Below are positions 7,412 to 15,590 of a DNA stretch of 64,000 bases, piece by piece. The notes beneath the pieces are model-generated. The model did no database searches, was not told where the DNA came from, and saw only the letters and a list, made by a program, of their open reading frames with translations. Origin of the DNA: Candidatus Saccharimonadota bacterium (GTDB lineage: Bacteria > Patescibacteriota > Saccharimonadia > Saccharimonadales > UBA4665); contig PLYP01000009.1 of NCBI GenBank assembly GCA_003153395.1, positions 1 to 64,000 on the forward strand. The letters are read 5' to 3'. The position numbers and the translations under genes were made by a program. Position 1 is the stretch's first letter. Every line of letters starts with the position of its first letter.

Positions 7412-8083
7412 CTAAGGCGAGAAGCTGAAATGTGGCAATATATTTGTATTAAAATCAGATAGATATAGGTTGCCTTCTGTCCAAATTTTAATAGTTTGAG
7501 AACGAAGTGGAAGAATAATAATAGTTTCGTTTTTAGGAGTATTTCCCTGAATTAATCCGCTTATTTCAACTCCTACGGTTTTAGGCAATAGAGGTAGAGC
7601 ATAAGCCGTTGATGTCAGCGTTCCCTGTTGTATTTGTCCACTATAGTTTTGTAAAGTCTGCGAATACGTTTGATTTAGAACTTGGAACCTTAAGGCAAAA
7701 ACGGACGCATCGTTTGCCAGTGCCGGAATAACTAATGGATCAAAGAATGCATCAACTGGACCGCCACCTGATCCTGTGTCATCTACATACGCACTCCAGG
7801 TTTTAGGATAACTTACTTGAATACTCCCATACGCAGCAGGGCCGTTATAAGTTCTTAAAGGCTGTTTTTCGTCCTGAGCAAACTGAGCATCTTTGACTTT
7901 ACTCTCTTGCAGCACCGCATCCGATGCCGCAGCTTTTACTTTGGTATCTACATTATTTTTATAGTCTTGTCGGCTACTAAAAGCCCAGCCTCCGAAAGCC
8001 AATGCCGCGATAAGCAAAATAATTGAGAAAACGAGAGAAACTGCGACGGCACTTACTGCGCCATCTTGGTTATGTTTGTTCAT
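7412..8083 (-). CDS. Hypothetical membrane-anchored extracytoplasmic protein
   Basis: 223 residues with one N-terminal membrane helix (about 10-35, AVSLVFSIILLIAALAFGGWAF), a charged coiled-coil-like linker (DYKNNVDTKVKAAASDAVLQ), then a beta-rich extracytoplasmic domain with IQVSYPKTWSAYVDD and a Gly-rich turn (TGSGGGPVD). That segment resembles PsbP/Mog1-like lipoprotein domains, but this is a weak resemblance. It lies just upstream of the pseudokinase with a 47-bp gap and could supply an extracellular input. Possible promoter TTGCCC-17-TAACAT lies 7 nt before the ATG. Confidence 0.6.
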   Translation of the reverse strand: MNKHNQDGAVSAVAVSLVFSIILLIAALAFGGWAFSSRQDYKNNVDTKVKAAASDAVLQESKVKDAQFAQDEKQPLRTYNGPAAYGSIQVSYPKTWSAYVDDTGSGGGPVDAFFDPLVIPALANDASVFALRFQVLNQTYSQTLQNYSGQIQQGTLTSTAYALPLLPKTVGVEISGLIQGNTPKNETIIILPLRSQTIKIWTEGNLYLSDFNTNILPHFSFSP

Positions 8084-8131
8084 ATCCTCAATGTTACCTC
8101 AGAAGTGTTGCAAGGGCAAATATGCTTGTCC

Positions 8132-8623
8132 TTAAGTGTACTTATAAAGATATATGCCGTCTTTTTGCTGCACTGGGGTTTTATCAGGTATTTGAAAAGC
8201 AAAACTAACAAGTTTCAGCGGCTTATATGGATATTGCATACATTTATTGTCCAGTTTTTTCATATATTTATCTATTAAAAATACAAATATTGCATCTGTT
8301 TGTGGCCATTTTTTTGTCCAATAATTTCCAATTACAATTTTTACTTGCCTGCGATATCTTCGTGTTCTAGCCCAGGCCACAAACGCTAAAAATGGATTAA
8401 GCTCGTATCCTATGGCATTAAGTCCAAGATGGGCTGCCGCTATAAGTACTCTTCCGTCGCCGCAGCCTAACTCTAGAAGCGTTTGTCCTTTTTCTAAATC
8501 TGCAAGTTCTAGAGATACGTTAATTTGCTTCTTTAAAGTTGGTAAATATGGTGCTCCAAACAGTACAATTCCGCAGAAGAATAATATTAATAAACCTATT
8601 AATATATATAAAATTGTTATCAC
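8132..8623 (-). CDS. Membrane-anchored class I SAM-dependent methyltransferase
   Basis: 163 residues: an N-terminal hydrophobic helix (about 3-28) followed by a Rossmann methyltransferase core with the SAM-binding motif I LLELGCGDGRVL, then AIGYELNPFLAFVAWAR (motif II acidic residue). The predicted motif IV region is DAIFVFLIDKYM. Substrate unknown; similar small membrane methylases occur across CPR genomes. It starts at GTG overlapping the xseB stop (GTGA), so it is cotranslated with xseB. Confidence 0.75.
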   Translation of the reverse strand: MITILYILIGLLILFFCGIVLFGAPYLPTLKKQINVSLELADLEKGQTLLELGCGDGRVLIAAAHLGLNAIGYELNPFLAFVAWARTRRYRRQVKIVIGNYWTKKWPQTDAIFVFLIDKYMKKLDNKCMQYPYKPLKLVSFAFQIPDKTPVQQKDGIYLYKYT

Positions 8624-8841
8624 TTTTGCTTATCTAAATTTGATCTTATTTCGGTTATGGAATTTTCGGCATGTTTTAAATAATCTAGCAGTTCAGCAAT
8701 AATTTGTTGACCACTTTTATAAAGTTCTATTGCTTCGTCAATATCAGTGTCTTCTTGTTGAAGTTTGCTTAATATACTATCCAACTCTAACTTCTTTTCT
8801 CTGAAGTTTATATTACTTTTCTGATTGTCTTTCTTAACCAT
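8620..8841 (-). CDS. xseB: Exodeoxyribonuclease VII small subunit
   Basis: Small helical subunit of ExoVII, which degrades single-stranded DNA with XseA. 73 residues with the family core: FREKKLELDSILSKLQQEDTDIDEAIELYKSGQ, a two-helix coiled coil. GGAG with 5-nt spacing precedes the ATG. It sits 10 bp after xseA and overlaps the downstream methylase gene. Confidence 0.9.
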   Translation of the reverse strand: MVKKDNQKSNINFREKKLELDSILSKLQQEDTDIDEAIELYKSGQQIIAELLDYLKHAENSITEIRSNLDKQK

Positions 8842-8851
8842 ATACGCTCCA

Positions 8852-10000
8852 TTAACTCTTTAATCTGATCATTTTCGCCTTAAATCCACCCTTGGATAAT
8901 TGAACATCTAATATGTCATCCTCTTTAAGTACTTCTGAGGACTTAACTATCTTACCTCTATCATCGCGAATTATGGAATATCCTCGATCTAAAACTGCTT
9001 CAGGATTAAACGCATTCAATAATTCATTCTTACTTTCTAGATTTCTTCTTAAATTATTTATATGCAATTTTATATTTTCAGAAATACTCGTTCTCAAATG
9101 GCTTATTTCCATTTTAGTTTGTTGCAATATACTGTTAACGATATTATAGCTATATTCTTGGGCATGCTTTATTTCCTGCAAAACACTATTTACGTCCGGG
9201 AAAATTAATTCTGCTGCATTGCTAGGGGTACTAGCTCTTTGGTCAGCCGCAAGCTCCGCCAGAGAAATATCCACTTCATGACCAATAGCTACCAATGTAG
9301 GTACCCTGCTAGATGCTATGGACCTTGTAACCTGTTCCGTATTAAAAGCTGCTAAATCCTCTGCACTTCCGCCACCGCGGATAATTACAATGACATCAGG
9401 AGGTCTAGATTCAGCGTTAAGCAGGTTAACCGCAGATACAATTTGAATCGGTGCTGCTTCACCTTGGACTTGCACGTCAATTACTTCAACTTTTGCACCC
9501 ACCCATCTTGCATTCATAATCTTTTGAAAATCAAAATATGCTGCAGACTGCGTCGATGTTATTAAGCCTATTTTTACAGGAGGATACGGCAGCTGTCTTT
9601 TACGAGACTCATCAAATAAACCTTCTTTTGCCAGCTTTTCCTGGAGTAAGTTAGCTGCCCTTCGTATTGTTCCTTCGCCCGATAAAGAGATATTTTGAAT
9701 ATTTATACTGAAGCCATATAGATTGTGAAGCTTGGGATTACCTCTTACTTTTACTAACATACCGTCTTCTAATGGTCCTGGTAATTGATAAACAGTACCG
9801 AAAAATTTTAATACGGAATCATCATCTTTGAGATCAAAGTACACCCAACGGTTTCTGCTAACTCTGAAATTTGCCAGTTCTCCGGTTATAGAGACGCTAG
9901 GATATGCGAAGTCAATTGTCTGATTAAACAGAGCAATAAATTCACTTACACCTAGAGATAAGTCGCTCTCATCCAAAGAAATGCTAGTTTGTGGTTTCAT
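8852..10000 (-). CDS. xseA: Exodeoxyribonuclease VII large subunit
   Basis: Catalytic subunit of ExoVII, acting bidirectionally on single-stranded DNA in repair. N-terminal OB-fold (about 15-105, VSITGELANFRVSRNRWVYF), central nuclease domain with GLITSTQSAAYFDF, VIIRGGGSAEDLAAFN and VATIGHEVD-like VAIGHEVDISLAELAADQRASTPSNAAEL, then a C-terminal coiled coil. 382 residues, slightly short. It overlaps the upstream membrane gene by 17 bp. Gene order xseA-xseB is standard. Confidence 0.94.
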   Translation of the reverse strand: MKPQTSISLDESDLSLGVSEFIALFNQTIDFAYPSVSITGELANFRVSRNRWVYFDLKDDDSVLKFFGTVYQLPGPLEDGMLVKVRGNPKLHNLYGFSINIQNISLSGEGTIRRAANLLQEKLAKEGLFDESRKRQLPYPPVKIGLITSTQSAAYFDFQKIMNARWVGAKVEVIDVQVQGEAAPIQIVSAVNLLNAESRPPDVIVIIRGGGSAEDLAAFNTEQVTRSIASSRVPTLVAIGHEVDISLAELAADQRASTPSNAAELIFPDVNSVLQEIKHAQEYSYNIVNSILQQTKMEISHLRTSISENIKLHINNLRRNLESKNELLNAFNPEAVLDRGYSIIRDDRGKIVKSSEVLKEDDILDVQLSKGGFKAKMIRLKS

Positions 10001-11036
10001 TTTGACCCGATCTTAATGCCTTTTGATATAAATAATATCCTGGCGGTATCTGAATTAAAGTATTCAATATCCTATACATAACTATTGCTGGTAGGCTGAC
10101 ACCAGCCGATACGCCTGTGCTGGCTAGCGTAGCGGTCATTAAAGCCTCGTAAATACCCACGCCGCCCGGCAATACTGATATTAGTCCTGCAAAATTGGCA
10201 ATGCCATAAGCCAGAATAATTGCTCCAATATTAACTAGGTGCCCAAAGGCTATAAATACCACATAAACCGCTGCTATTTCTGTTGCATTGGCAATAAAGG
10301 CATATATGAAAGGAGCCTTTAACTTAGAATAGTCCTTTTTAATTTCCTGATAATTATTATGAACATCATCAAATATGAACCTAACCCTTTCGATACTTAT
10401 AGTCTCAGGATATTTGGGTCTAATTATCTGAATAATCCTATTCAATATCTTGGTAATACTTGTAAAGAAACTATTTATTCTTTCGCGACTGCCTATTATG
10501 TAGATGAAAATAAGCGTTCCAACTATCAATAAGGTAGTGATTGAGCTAGCTACTAAAATGACCAAGTTATTAACACGTCCCATAACAGCAAGTGCAATTA
10601 CGCCGAATATTAGGGCGATCTCATAAGATACAAAATACAGACCTATTTTTAAAACATGCATAAGCGAGGCTTTGCCTGACGATATTTTTTTACCATCACG
10701 CAGTCTTAAAGTGAAATATGACATTCCTGTTACACCACCGCTAGGAAAAACATGATTTACAAAATTTAACTCAAGTGAGGCTCGAAAAAGGAATTTATAC
10801 GAAAGCTTATTTCCCACAATTGCAAAAAGTTTTTGGTATAACCTAGCCTGCGAATGATAATTTAGGAACTCGACAGGAATTAATAGCAGTAGAGCCCATG
10901 CATGCACTTGGCCTAGGTTCTTCACAGTTGCACCCACTTGGTGTCTGGAAAGATAAAATACTATAATTAACGCCACGAGAGTAACAACATTTAGAACTAA
11001 TTTCCAGCGTTTTCTGATCCAGGATTTTTCGCTCAT
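9984..11036 (-). CDS. LPG synthase-like/UPF0104 integral membrane flippase protein
   Basis: 350-residue polytopic membrane protein of the YbhN/UPF0104 family (membrane domain of lysylphosphatidylglycerol synthase, AglD-like). About eight helices. Family hallmarks: VFPSGGVTGMSYFTLRLRDG near 98-117 and LPGGVGIYEALM near 292-303. The soluble aminoacyl-transferase domain of full MprF is absent. Likely role is lipid or lipid-linked glycan transfer across the membrane. First gene of the xse operon, with TGaTATAAT 8 nt before the ATG. Confidence 0.8.
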   Translation of the reverse strand: MSEKSWIRKRWKLVLNVVTLVALIIVFYLSRHQVGATVKNLGQVHAWALLLLIPVEFLNYHSQARLYQKLFAIVGNKLSYKFLFRASLELNFVNHVFPSGGVTGMSYFTLRLRDGKKISSGKASLMHVLKIGLYFVSYEIALIFGVIALAVMGRVNNLVILVASSITTLLIVGTLIFIYIIGSRERINSFFTSITKILNRIIQIIRPKYPETISIERVRFIFDDVHNNYQEIKKDYSKLKAPFIYAFIANATEIAAVYVVFIAFGHLVNIGAIILAYGIANFAGLISVLPGGVGIYEALMTATLASTGVSAGVSLPAIVMYRILNTLIQIPPGYYLYQKALRSGQNETTN

Positions 11037-11044
11037 ATTGGCCT

Positions 11045-11053
11045 ATTATATCA
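11045..11053 (-). promoter_or_regulatory. Extended -10 promoter, leaderless start of the 9984-11036 gene
   Basis: Perfect TGaTATAAT with 8 nt to ATG 11036. No clear -35 and no Shine-Dalgarno site. Predicted +1 is at the start codon. Confidence 0.7.
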
Positions 11054-11145
11054 ACAGTACGTATATTCATTGGATTTAATGTAAAACACCTAATACTTCA
11101 TATTAATTAGTTTATAATCATCATTCTTACCTGTAGACTGATAAG

Positions 11146-12402
11146 ATGCAAAGTTTAGTAATTTTGGGAAGACAGCCTGATCTTGGTTTAGCAGAAATTG
11201 AAAGTCTATATGGTGAAGACAAAGTTCATCGGGCTGGGCATAACGTTGCTTTGATTGACGTAGATCCCTGTCTGTTTGCATTCGATCGATTAGGCGGAAG
11301 CATTAAATTTTGTAAAGTTTTAACTATTCTAGAAACAGATAATTGGCAGGAAATTGAAGATTTTCTTGTTAAAGTTTCTCCGGAGCAATCAAAAAATATG
11401 CCCGAAGGAAAAATGCGTCTAGGACTAAGTCTATATGGCTACAATCTTTCAAATCAAAAAATACTATCTTCTGGTCTAAATCTAAAGAAAGCAATTCAAA
11501 AAACTGGTCGATCCGTAAGATTAATTCCCAACAAGTCTGCAGAGCTTAGTAGCGCTCAGATAATACATAATAACCTAACCAGTCCAACAGGTTGGGAGCT
11601 AATCTTTATAAACAATGATCATCGTACAATTATCGCCCAAACAGTAAAAGTACAGGACATAGAAGCTTATAGTTTAAGGGACAGGAACAGGCCCTTTAGG
11701 GATACTAAGGTTGGCATGCTCCCCCCAAAGCTTGCACAAATTATCATAAATCTGTCTGTAGGACTTTTACCAGATGAATCTAGGCAATCGGTGTGCGACT
11801 TCCCTCCAGAACAGATTATACCTCTCAAACATTTAAACAAAACAATACTTGATCCATTCTGTGGAACAGGAGTTATTTTGCAGGAAGCAGTACTCATGGG
11901 TTACAAAATATTAGGTAGTGATAGAGATCCAAGAATGGTCCAGTATTCAAAATCAAACATGGAGTGGGCTAAAAAACTGCTTAGCGACGAATCAACTATA
12001 AATAGAATTGGTAATTTGGATCAAATAATTGAGCTGGCCGATGCGACTGATCATAAATGGCCAAATTTTGATTTCGTAGCAACAGAATCATATTTAGGAA
12101 AAGCACTAAGTTCACAACCCTCCACCGATGCATTAAATAAAATAATTACAGACTGTAATACAATCATCACTAAATTTTTAATCAATATTTCCAAGCAAGT
12201 AAGTTTCGGAACCAGATTATGTATTGCGATTCCTGCTTGGCAAATTAAAGGAGGAGAGTTTAGAAATCTACCCCTTATTGACCAGATAAGCGAATTGGGC
12301 TATAATTTAGTCAGATTTAAGCACGCTGAGGATGATAAATTATTGTATTTTAGAGACTCTCAGATTGTTGCTAGACAATTATTAGTAATCACAAGGAAAT
12401 AG
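11146..12402 (+). CDS. Trm11/TrmG10-like RNA methyltransferase
   Basis: SAM-dependent RNA methylase of the archaeal TrmG10/eukaryal Trm11 type. The signature RDRNRPFRDTKVGMLPPKLAQIIINLS matches the linker typical of this group. SAM motif I is DPFCGTG (236-242), followed by GSDRDPRMVQYSKSNM. The catalytic DPPY motif is replaced by VATESYLGKAL, so activity or target may differ. The N-terminal 150 residues could hold a THUMP-like RNA-binding region. No Shine-Dalgarno site. The rpmA ATG follows the stop by one base. Confidence 0.75.
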   Translation: MQSLVILGRQPDLGLAEIESLYGEDKVHRAGHNVALIDVDPCLFAFDRLGGSIKFCKVLTILETDNWQEIEDFLVKVSPEQSKNMPEGKMRLGLSLYGYNLSNQKILSSGLNLKKAIQKTGRSVRLIPNKSAELSSAQIIHNNLTSPTGWELIFINNDHRTIIAQTVKVQDIEAYSLRDRNRPFRDTKVGMLPPKLAQIIINLSVGLLPDESRQSVCDFPPEQIIPLKHLNKTILDPFCGTGVILQEAVLMGYKILGSDRDPRMVQYSKSNMEWAKKLLSDESTINRIGNLDQIIELADATDHKWPNFDFVATESYLGKALSSQPSTDALNKIITDCNTIITKFLINISKQVSFGTRLCIAIPAWQIKGGEFRNLPLIDQISELGYNLVRFKHAEDDKLLYFRDSQIVARQLLVITRK

Positions 12403-12403
12403 A

Positions 12404-12676
12404 ATGTCACACGTTAAAGCCGGCGGTACAGCCAAAAACGTACATGATAGCCCAGGACAAAGATTAGGCGTAAAGCTATTTGGCGGACAAGCGGTAAAAA
12501 TCGGTCAAGTAATCGTACGGCAAGTCGGCATGAGCAAAAGACCCGGCATTGGTACCAAAATGAGCCGAAATTACACAATTCATGCGGCTAAAGACGGTAC
12601 GGTAGGATACGAAAAACGAAAAGTACGACTTTTCAGTGGACGCAGCGTTATGCGCACTGAAGTGACAGTAAAATAA
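12404..12676 (+). CDS. rpmA: 50S ribosomal protein L27 (bL27)
   Basis: bL27 reaches the peptidyl-transferase centre with its N-terminus. 90 residues with the family pattern: AGGTAKNVHDSPGQRLGVKLFGGQ and later HAAKDGTVGYEKR. The N-terminus (MSHVKAGG) shows no cleavable Firmicutes-like extension. The start has AAGGA 6-7 nt upstream and lies one base after the methylase stop, so it is cotranscribed. Its usual operon partner rplU is about 36 kb away at 48935-49243. Confidence 0.94.
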   Translation: MSHVKAGGTAKNVHDSPGQRLGVKLFGGQAVKIGQVIVRQVGMSKRPGIGTKMSRNYTIHAAKDGTVGYEKRKVRLFSGRSVMRTEVTVK

Positions 12677-12687
12677 ACTACTTACTT

Positions 12688-13356
12688 TTAGCTACGTCTT
12701 GCTTGTAATAATTTTCTGACTTGTTCAGTAGCACTTTTTAACCTTTCAGGTCGGCCTTGTGCTATTTCCGTCGATACGGCGGCTGGCTTCTGCGAAATAT
12801 TAACTCCTTTTATATGTGGTGACTTTACTTGTAATGGTAATTGATTTCTTGCAGCTACAGTAATCGAACCTGCTTGAACATGCAACATAAAAATGCTGTC
12901 TTCTACAGACGGATTGTCTTTAAAAGGAAACTCTCCTGAACTGCGATCATCAACTGCACCAAACCCAAACCAGACCAAATTACCTGATTTGCCTACTTGA
13001 GGTATCACTGACTTACTTGGTACAAATGCCCCACTTACAAATTGACCATTCTGATCTGTGGCTAACAGTAAATAATCACTAGTTTCAGTACCGGCCTGTT
13101 CAGCAAGATGAGTAAGCGACTGATAAGTTTCATCGTTGCCTTCCCTATCTTTTTTTACAAGATACATCGCCTCGCTCGGAATTACACTACTATCATCATT
13201 TATGCCGCCACCAAGTTTAAATTCAGCAAGTGTTATAAGATTACCGATATTTAATAACCCCTGGTTATCTGTAGCATTGGAATCAACAACTACACTATCA
13301 CCGCCCTTTAAATCATGGGCTTGCATTGGTTTTAGTTTTTCTAGAGATGCGGGCAT
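12688..13356 (-). CDS. Hypothetical soluble protein
   Basis: Not recognised. 222 residues, no membrane helix or cysteine, with many Asp/Ser/Gly turns. It has FVSGAFVPSKSVIPQVGKSGNLVWFGFGAVDDRSSGEF in the middle and a basic helical tail (RPERLKSATEQVRKLLQARRS). The beta-rich core suggests a structural or binding domain. Its 3' end faces rpmA with an 11-bp gap. A TAATAC hexamer 7 nt before the ATG could serve as -10; no Shine-Dalgarno site is seen. Confidence 0.55.
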   Translation of the reverse strand: MPASLEKLKPMQAHDLKGGDSVVVDSNATDNQGLLNIGNLITLAEFKLGGGINDDSSVIPSEAMYLVKKDREGNDETYQSLTHLAEQAGTETSDYLLLATDQNGQFVSGAFVPSKSVIPQVGKSGNLVWFGFGAVDDRSSGEFPFKDNPSVEDSIFMLHVQAGSITVAARNQLPLQVKSPHIKGVNISQKPAAVSTEIAQGRPERLKSATEQVRKLLQARRS

Positions 13357-13442
13357 ATTTTTTGTATTAGAATATTAACATTATTATAACAAATACATTA
13401 ATATTTGTCAATTTGATTGTATTAATTTTTTATCTTAATTAA

Positions 13443-13868
13443 CTAAGCAGTCTCTAGATGATGACGAATTCTCTCTATTACGTCAGCTATAACTACTTGA
13501 GATTTTATAAGGTAATCGTCCACTTTAAGTGATTTTGCTCTTTCCTGATCGCTTTCTTGGCTTAGTGCCGTCAGCATAATTATTTTTAAATTTGCTGTTT
13601 CCGGAGTATTTCTAAGAATATCTAAAACGTCAAAACCGCTCACAATAGGCATCATCACATCGAGTAGAACTAAACTGGGATGGTAACTCATTGCGGCAGC
13701 TAGAGCATCTTCTCCGTTACTAACGCGCCTTACATCAAAACCTTCTGCTTGTAACCTAGTAATGTATACATTAGCTAGACTATCATCGTCTTCAACCAAA
13801 AGAATTCGCTTTAAATCGCTATTCTTGTCTTCGCTGTTTGTTGTGTCATTTTGATCCATACTGCTCAT
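13443..13868 (-). CDS. Single-domain response regulator
   Basis: CheY-like receiver domain without output domain, 141 residues with a 20-residue polar N-terminal extension. All catalytic residues are present: acidic pair E26/D27 in LVEDDD, phosphoacceptor D70 in LLDVMMP, Thr100 in IMLTAL and Lys122 in YLIKS. No histidine kinase is adjacent; pyrG follows 35 bp downstream. It could be phosphorylated by an unlinked kinase. It serves as an internal reference showing that the Glu52 receiver at 6247-6633 is degenerate. Confidence 0.88.
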   Translation of the reverse strand: MSSMDQNDTTNSEDKNSDLKRILLVEDDDSLANVYITRLQAEGFDVRRVSNGEDALAAAMSYHPSLVLLDVMMPIVSGFDVLDILRNTPETANLKIIMLTALSQESDQERAKSLKVDDYLIKSQVVIADVIERIRHHLETA

Positions 13869-13903
13869 GTTAGCTTAACTGGCTATAATGTTCAACTTTT
13901 ATG

Positions 13904-15505
13904 CTATAGAATTGCTTTTATAAATCCATCGAACATAGGATGAGGCCTGTTTGGACGACTTTTAAATTCTGGATGAAATTGACTTGCAAGAAAGAACGGA
14001 TGATCAATACCTTCAATTATTTCTACTAGATTGTTCTCTTGATTAATTCCACTGGCGCGGATTCCCCAATCCTTATATTTATCTCTATAATCGTTATTGC
14101 ATTCACCTCTATGTCTATGTCTTTCAATAATGTCATTAGCTTCATATACCTTCTCTGCCAAGCTGCCTTTTTCTAGATGACAGTTGTAATTCCCAAGTCG
14201 CATGGTACCGCCGGTCATATGCTTGCCCACTTGATCAGCCATAGTGATAATAATTTGATCTTTGGCTTCCGGGTCTAATTCAAAAGTTGTAGCACCGACT
14301 AATCCATTATTTCTGGCGGCAGCAATCACACCCATTTGTAGTCCTAGGCACAATCCCAGATATGGCATTTTTGCAGATAGAGCATACTGAGCCGCTTTTA
14401 TCTTGCCTTCTAGACCCCTCTGACCAAATCCACCAGGAACTACTATCCCATCGTATTCTTCTATTTCTTTACTTATATCCGCTCCCGGTTCATCAAATTT
14501 GGATGCATCTATCCAGGTAATATCTATGCTACATTTGTTATTCCAGGCTGCTGACTTTAAAGCTTCAAAAACAGACATATATGTATCTGTGTTATCCATG
14601 TATTTAGCAACAAAACCAACTTTAACTAGTCTTTCATAGCTCGTAGTAGCTTTAGCTACTACTTTTCTCCATTCATTTAACTCAGGTTTCTTAGCTTTAA
14701 TACCCAGTCTTTCAGTTAGTACATCAGCTATGCCTGCATCTTCCAAAGTTAGCGGGACCTCATAAATGCTCCTAGCATTAGCCAGTGGTGCAATTGCGTC
14801 GGTAGGCACGCCGCTAAATAGGCTAAGCTTATTTATTGCTGACTCGCCTGCAGTCTGCTCGCTGCGGCATACTAGAACGTCGGGAGATATTCCTAGCCCC
14901 CTTAATTCCCTTACAGAATTCTGGGCTGGTTTAGTTTTAGTTTCGTTGCTAGCGTGTAAATAAGGTAGATATACAACATGAACGTAGGCACAATTTTCTA
15001 ATCCTACATATATGCCCAGTTCTCGAATTGCCTCAATAAATGCCAACGATTCATAATCTCCGACTGTTCCACCTATTTCTACAATATGAACATCAAATCC
15101 TGATCCAGCATTAATAATCCAATCTTTTATAGCACCGGTTAAATGAGGGATTATTTGAACGTCATCGCCATCGAATTTCCCGGCTCGTTCATCTTGGATA
15201 AGTTTCAGAAGTACCCGACCGCTCATGAGACTGCTTGACGAGGTCATTTCTTCATCTACAAAACGCTCATAGTGGCCTAAATCAAGATCAGTTTCAGCAC
15301 CGTCTTTAGTTACAAAGCATTCGCCGTGCTCGCGCGGGTTGAGAAGACCGGCGTCTACATTTAAATATGGATCACATTTTTGCAGATTAACTCTTAATCC
15401 GCGAGCTTTTAAAAGGTTGCCAATCGAGGCGGCTGTTATACCCTTTCCTAATCCGGAAAGCACACCTCCTGTAACAAATACATACTTAGTCGCTTGATCA
15501 GCCAC
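13904..15505 (-). CDS. pyrG: CTP synthase
   Basis: Makes CTP from UTP, ATP and glutamine. N-terminal amidoligase domain begins KYVFVTGGVLSGLGKGITAASIG. C-terminal class I glutamine amidotransferase has the nucleophile Cys in YLGLCLGLQM and the His-Glu pair in FHPEF. About 533 residues, full length. I choose GTG 15505 (MADQATKYVF), since the sequence before it is not conserved in the family and GAGG lies about 11 nt upstream; GTG 15517 is an alternative. No pyrimidine de novo genes are seen in the window, so UTP presumably comes from salvage. Confidence 0.96.
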   Translation of the reverse strand: MADQATKYVFVTGGVLSGLGKGITAASIGNLLKARGLRVNLQKCDPYLNVDAGLLNPREHGECFVTKDGAETDLDLGHYERFVDEEMTSSSSLMSGRVLLKLIQDERAGKFDGDDVQIIPHLTGAIKDWIINAGSGFDVHIVEIGGTVGDYESLAFIEAIRELGIYVGLENCAYVHVVYLPYLHASNETKTKPAQNSVRELRGLGISPDVLVCRSEQTAGESAINKLSLFSGVPTDAIAPLANARSIYEVPLTLEDAGIADVLTERLGIKAKKPELNEWRKVVAKATTSYERLVKVGFVAKYMDNTDTYMSVFEALKSAAWNNKCSIDITWIDASKFDEPGADISKEIEEYDGIVVPGGFGQRGLEGKIKAAQYALSAKMPYLGLCLGLQMGVIAAARNNGLVGATTFELDPEAKDQIIITMADQVGKHMTGGTMRLGNYNCHLEKGSLAEKVYEANDIIERHRHRGECNNDYRDKYKDWGIRASGINQENNLVEIIEGIDHPFFLASQFHPEFKSRPNRPHPMFDGFIKAIL

Positions 15506-15590
15506 TTCTTTTAACACCTCTCTATACGGATTTAATCCTATCTTAAATGCCTCTGTTTGGCAAGCCTGTAATGGCTAGAAGTATCATGCA

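Noticed and set aside
8023-8278. Two overlapping plus-strand frames near the methyltransferase gene
   Set aside because: They lie antisense to two real genes and have low-complexity, Phe/Ile-rich products.
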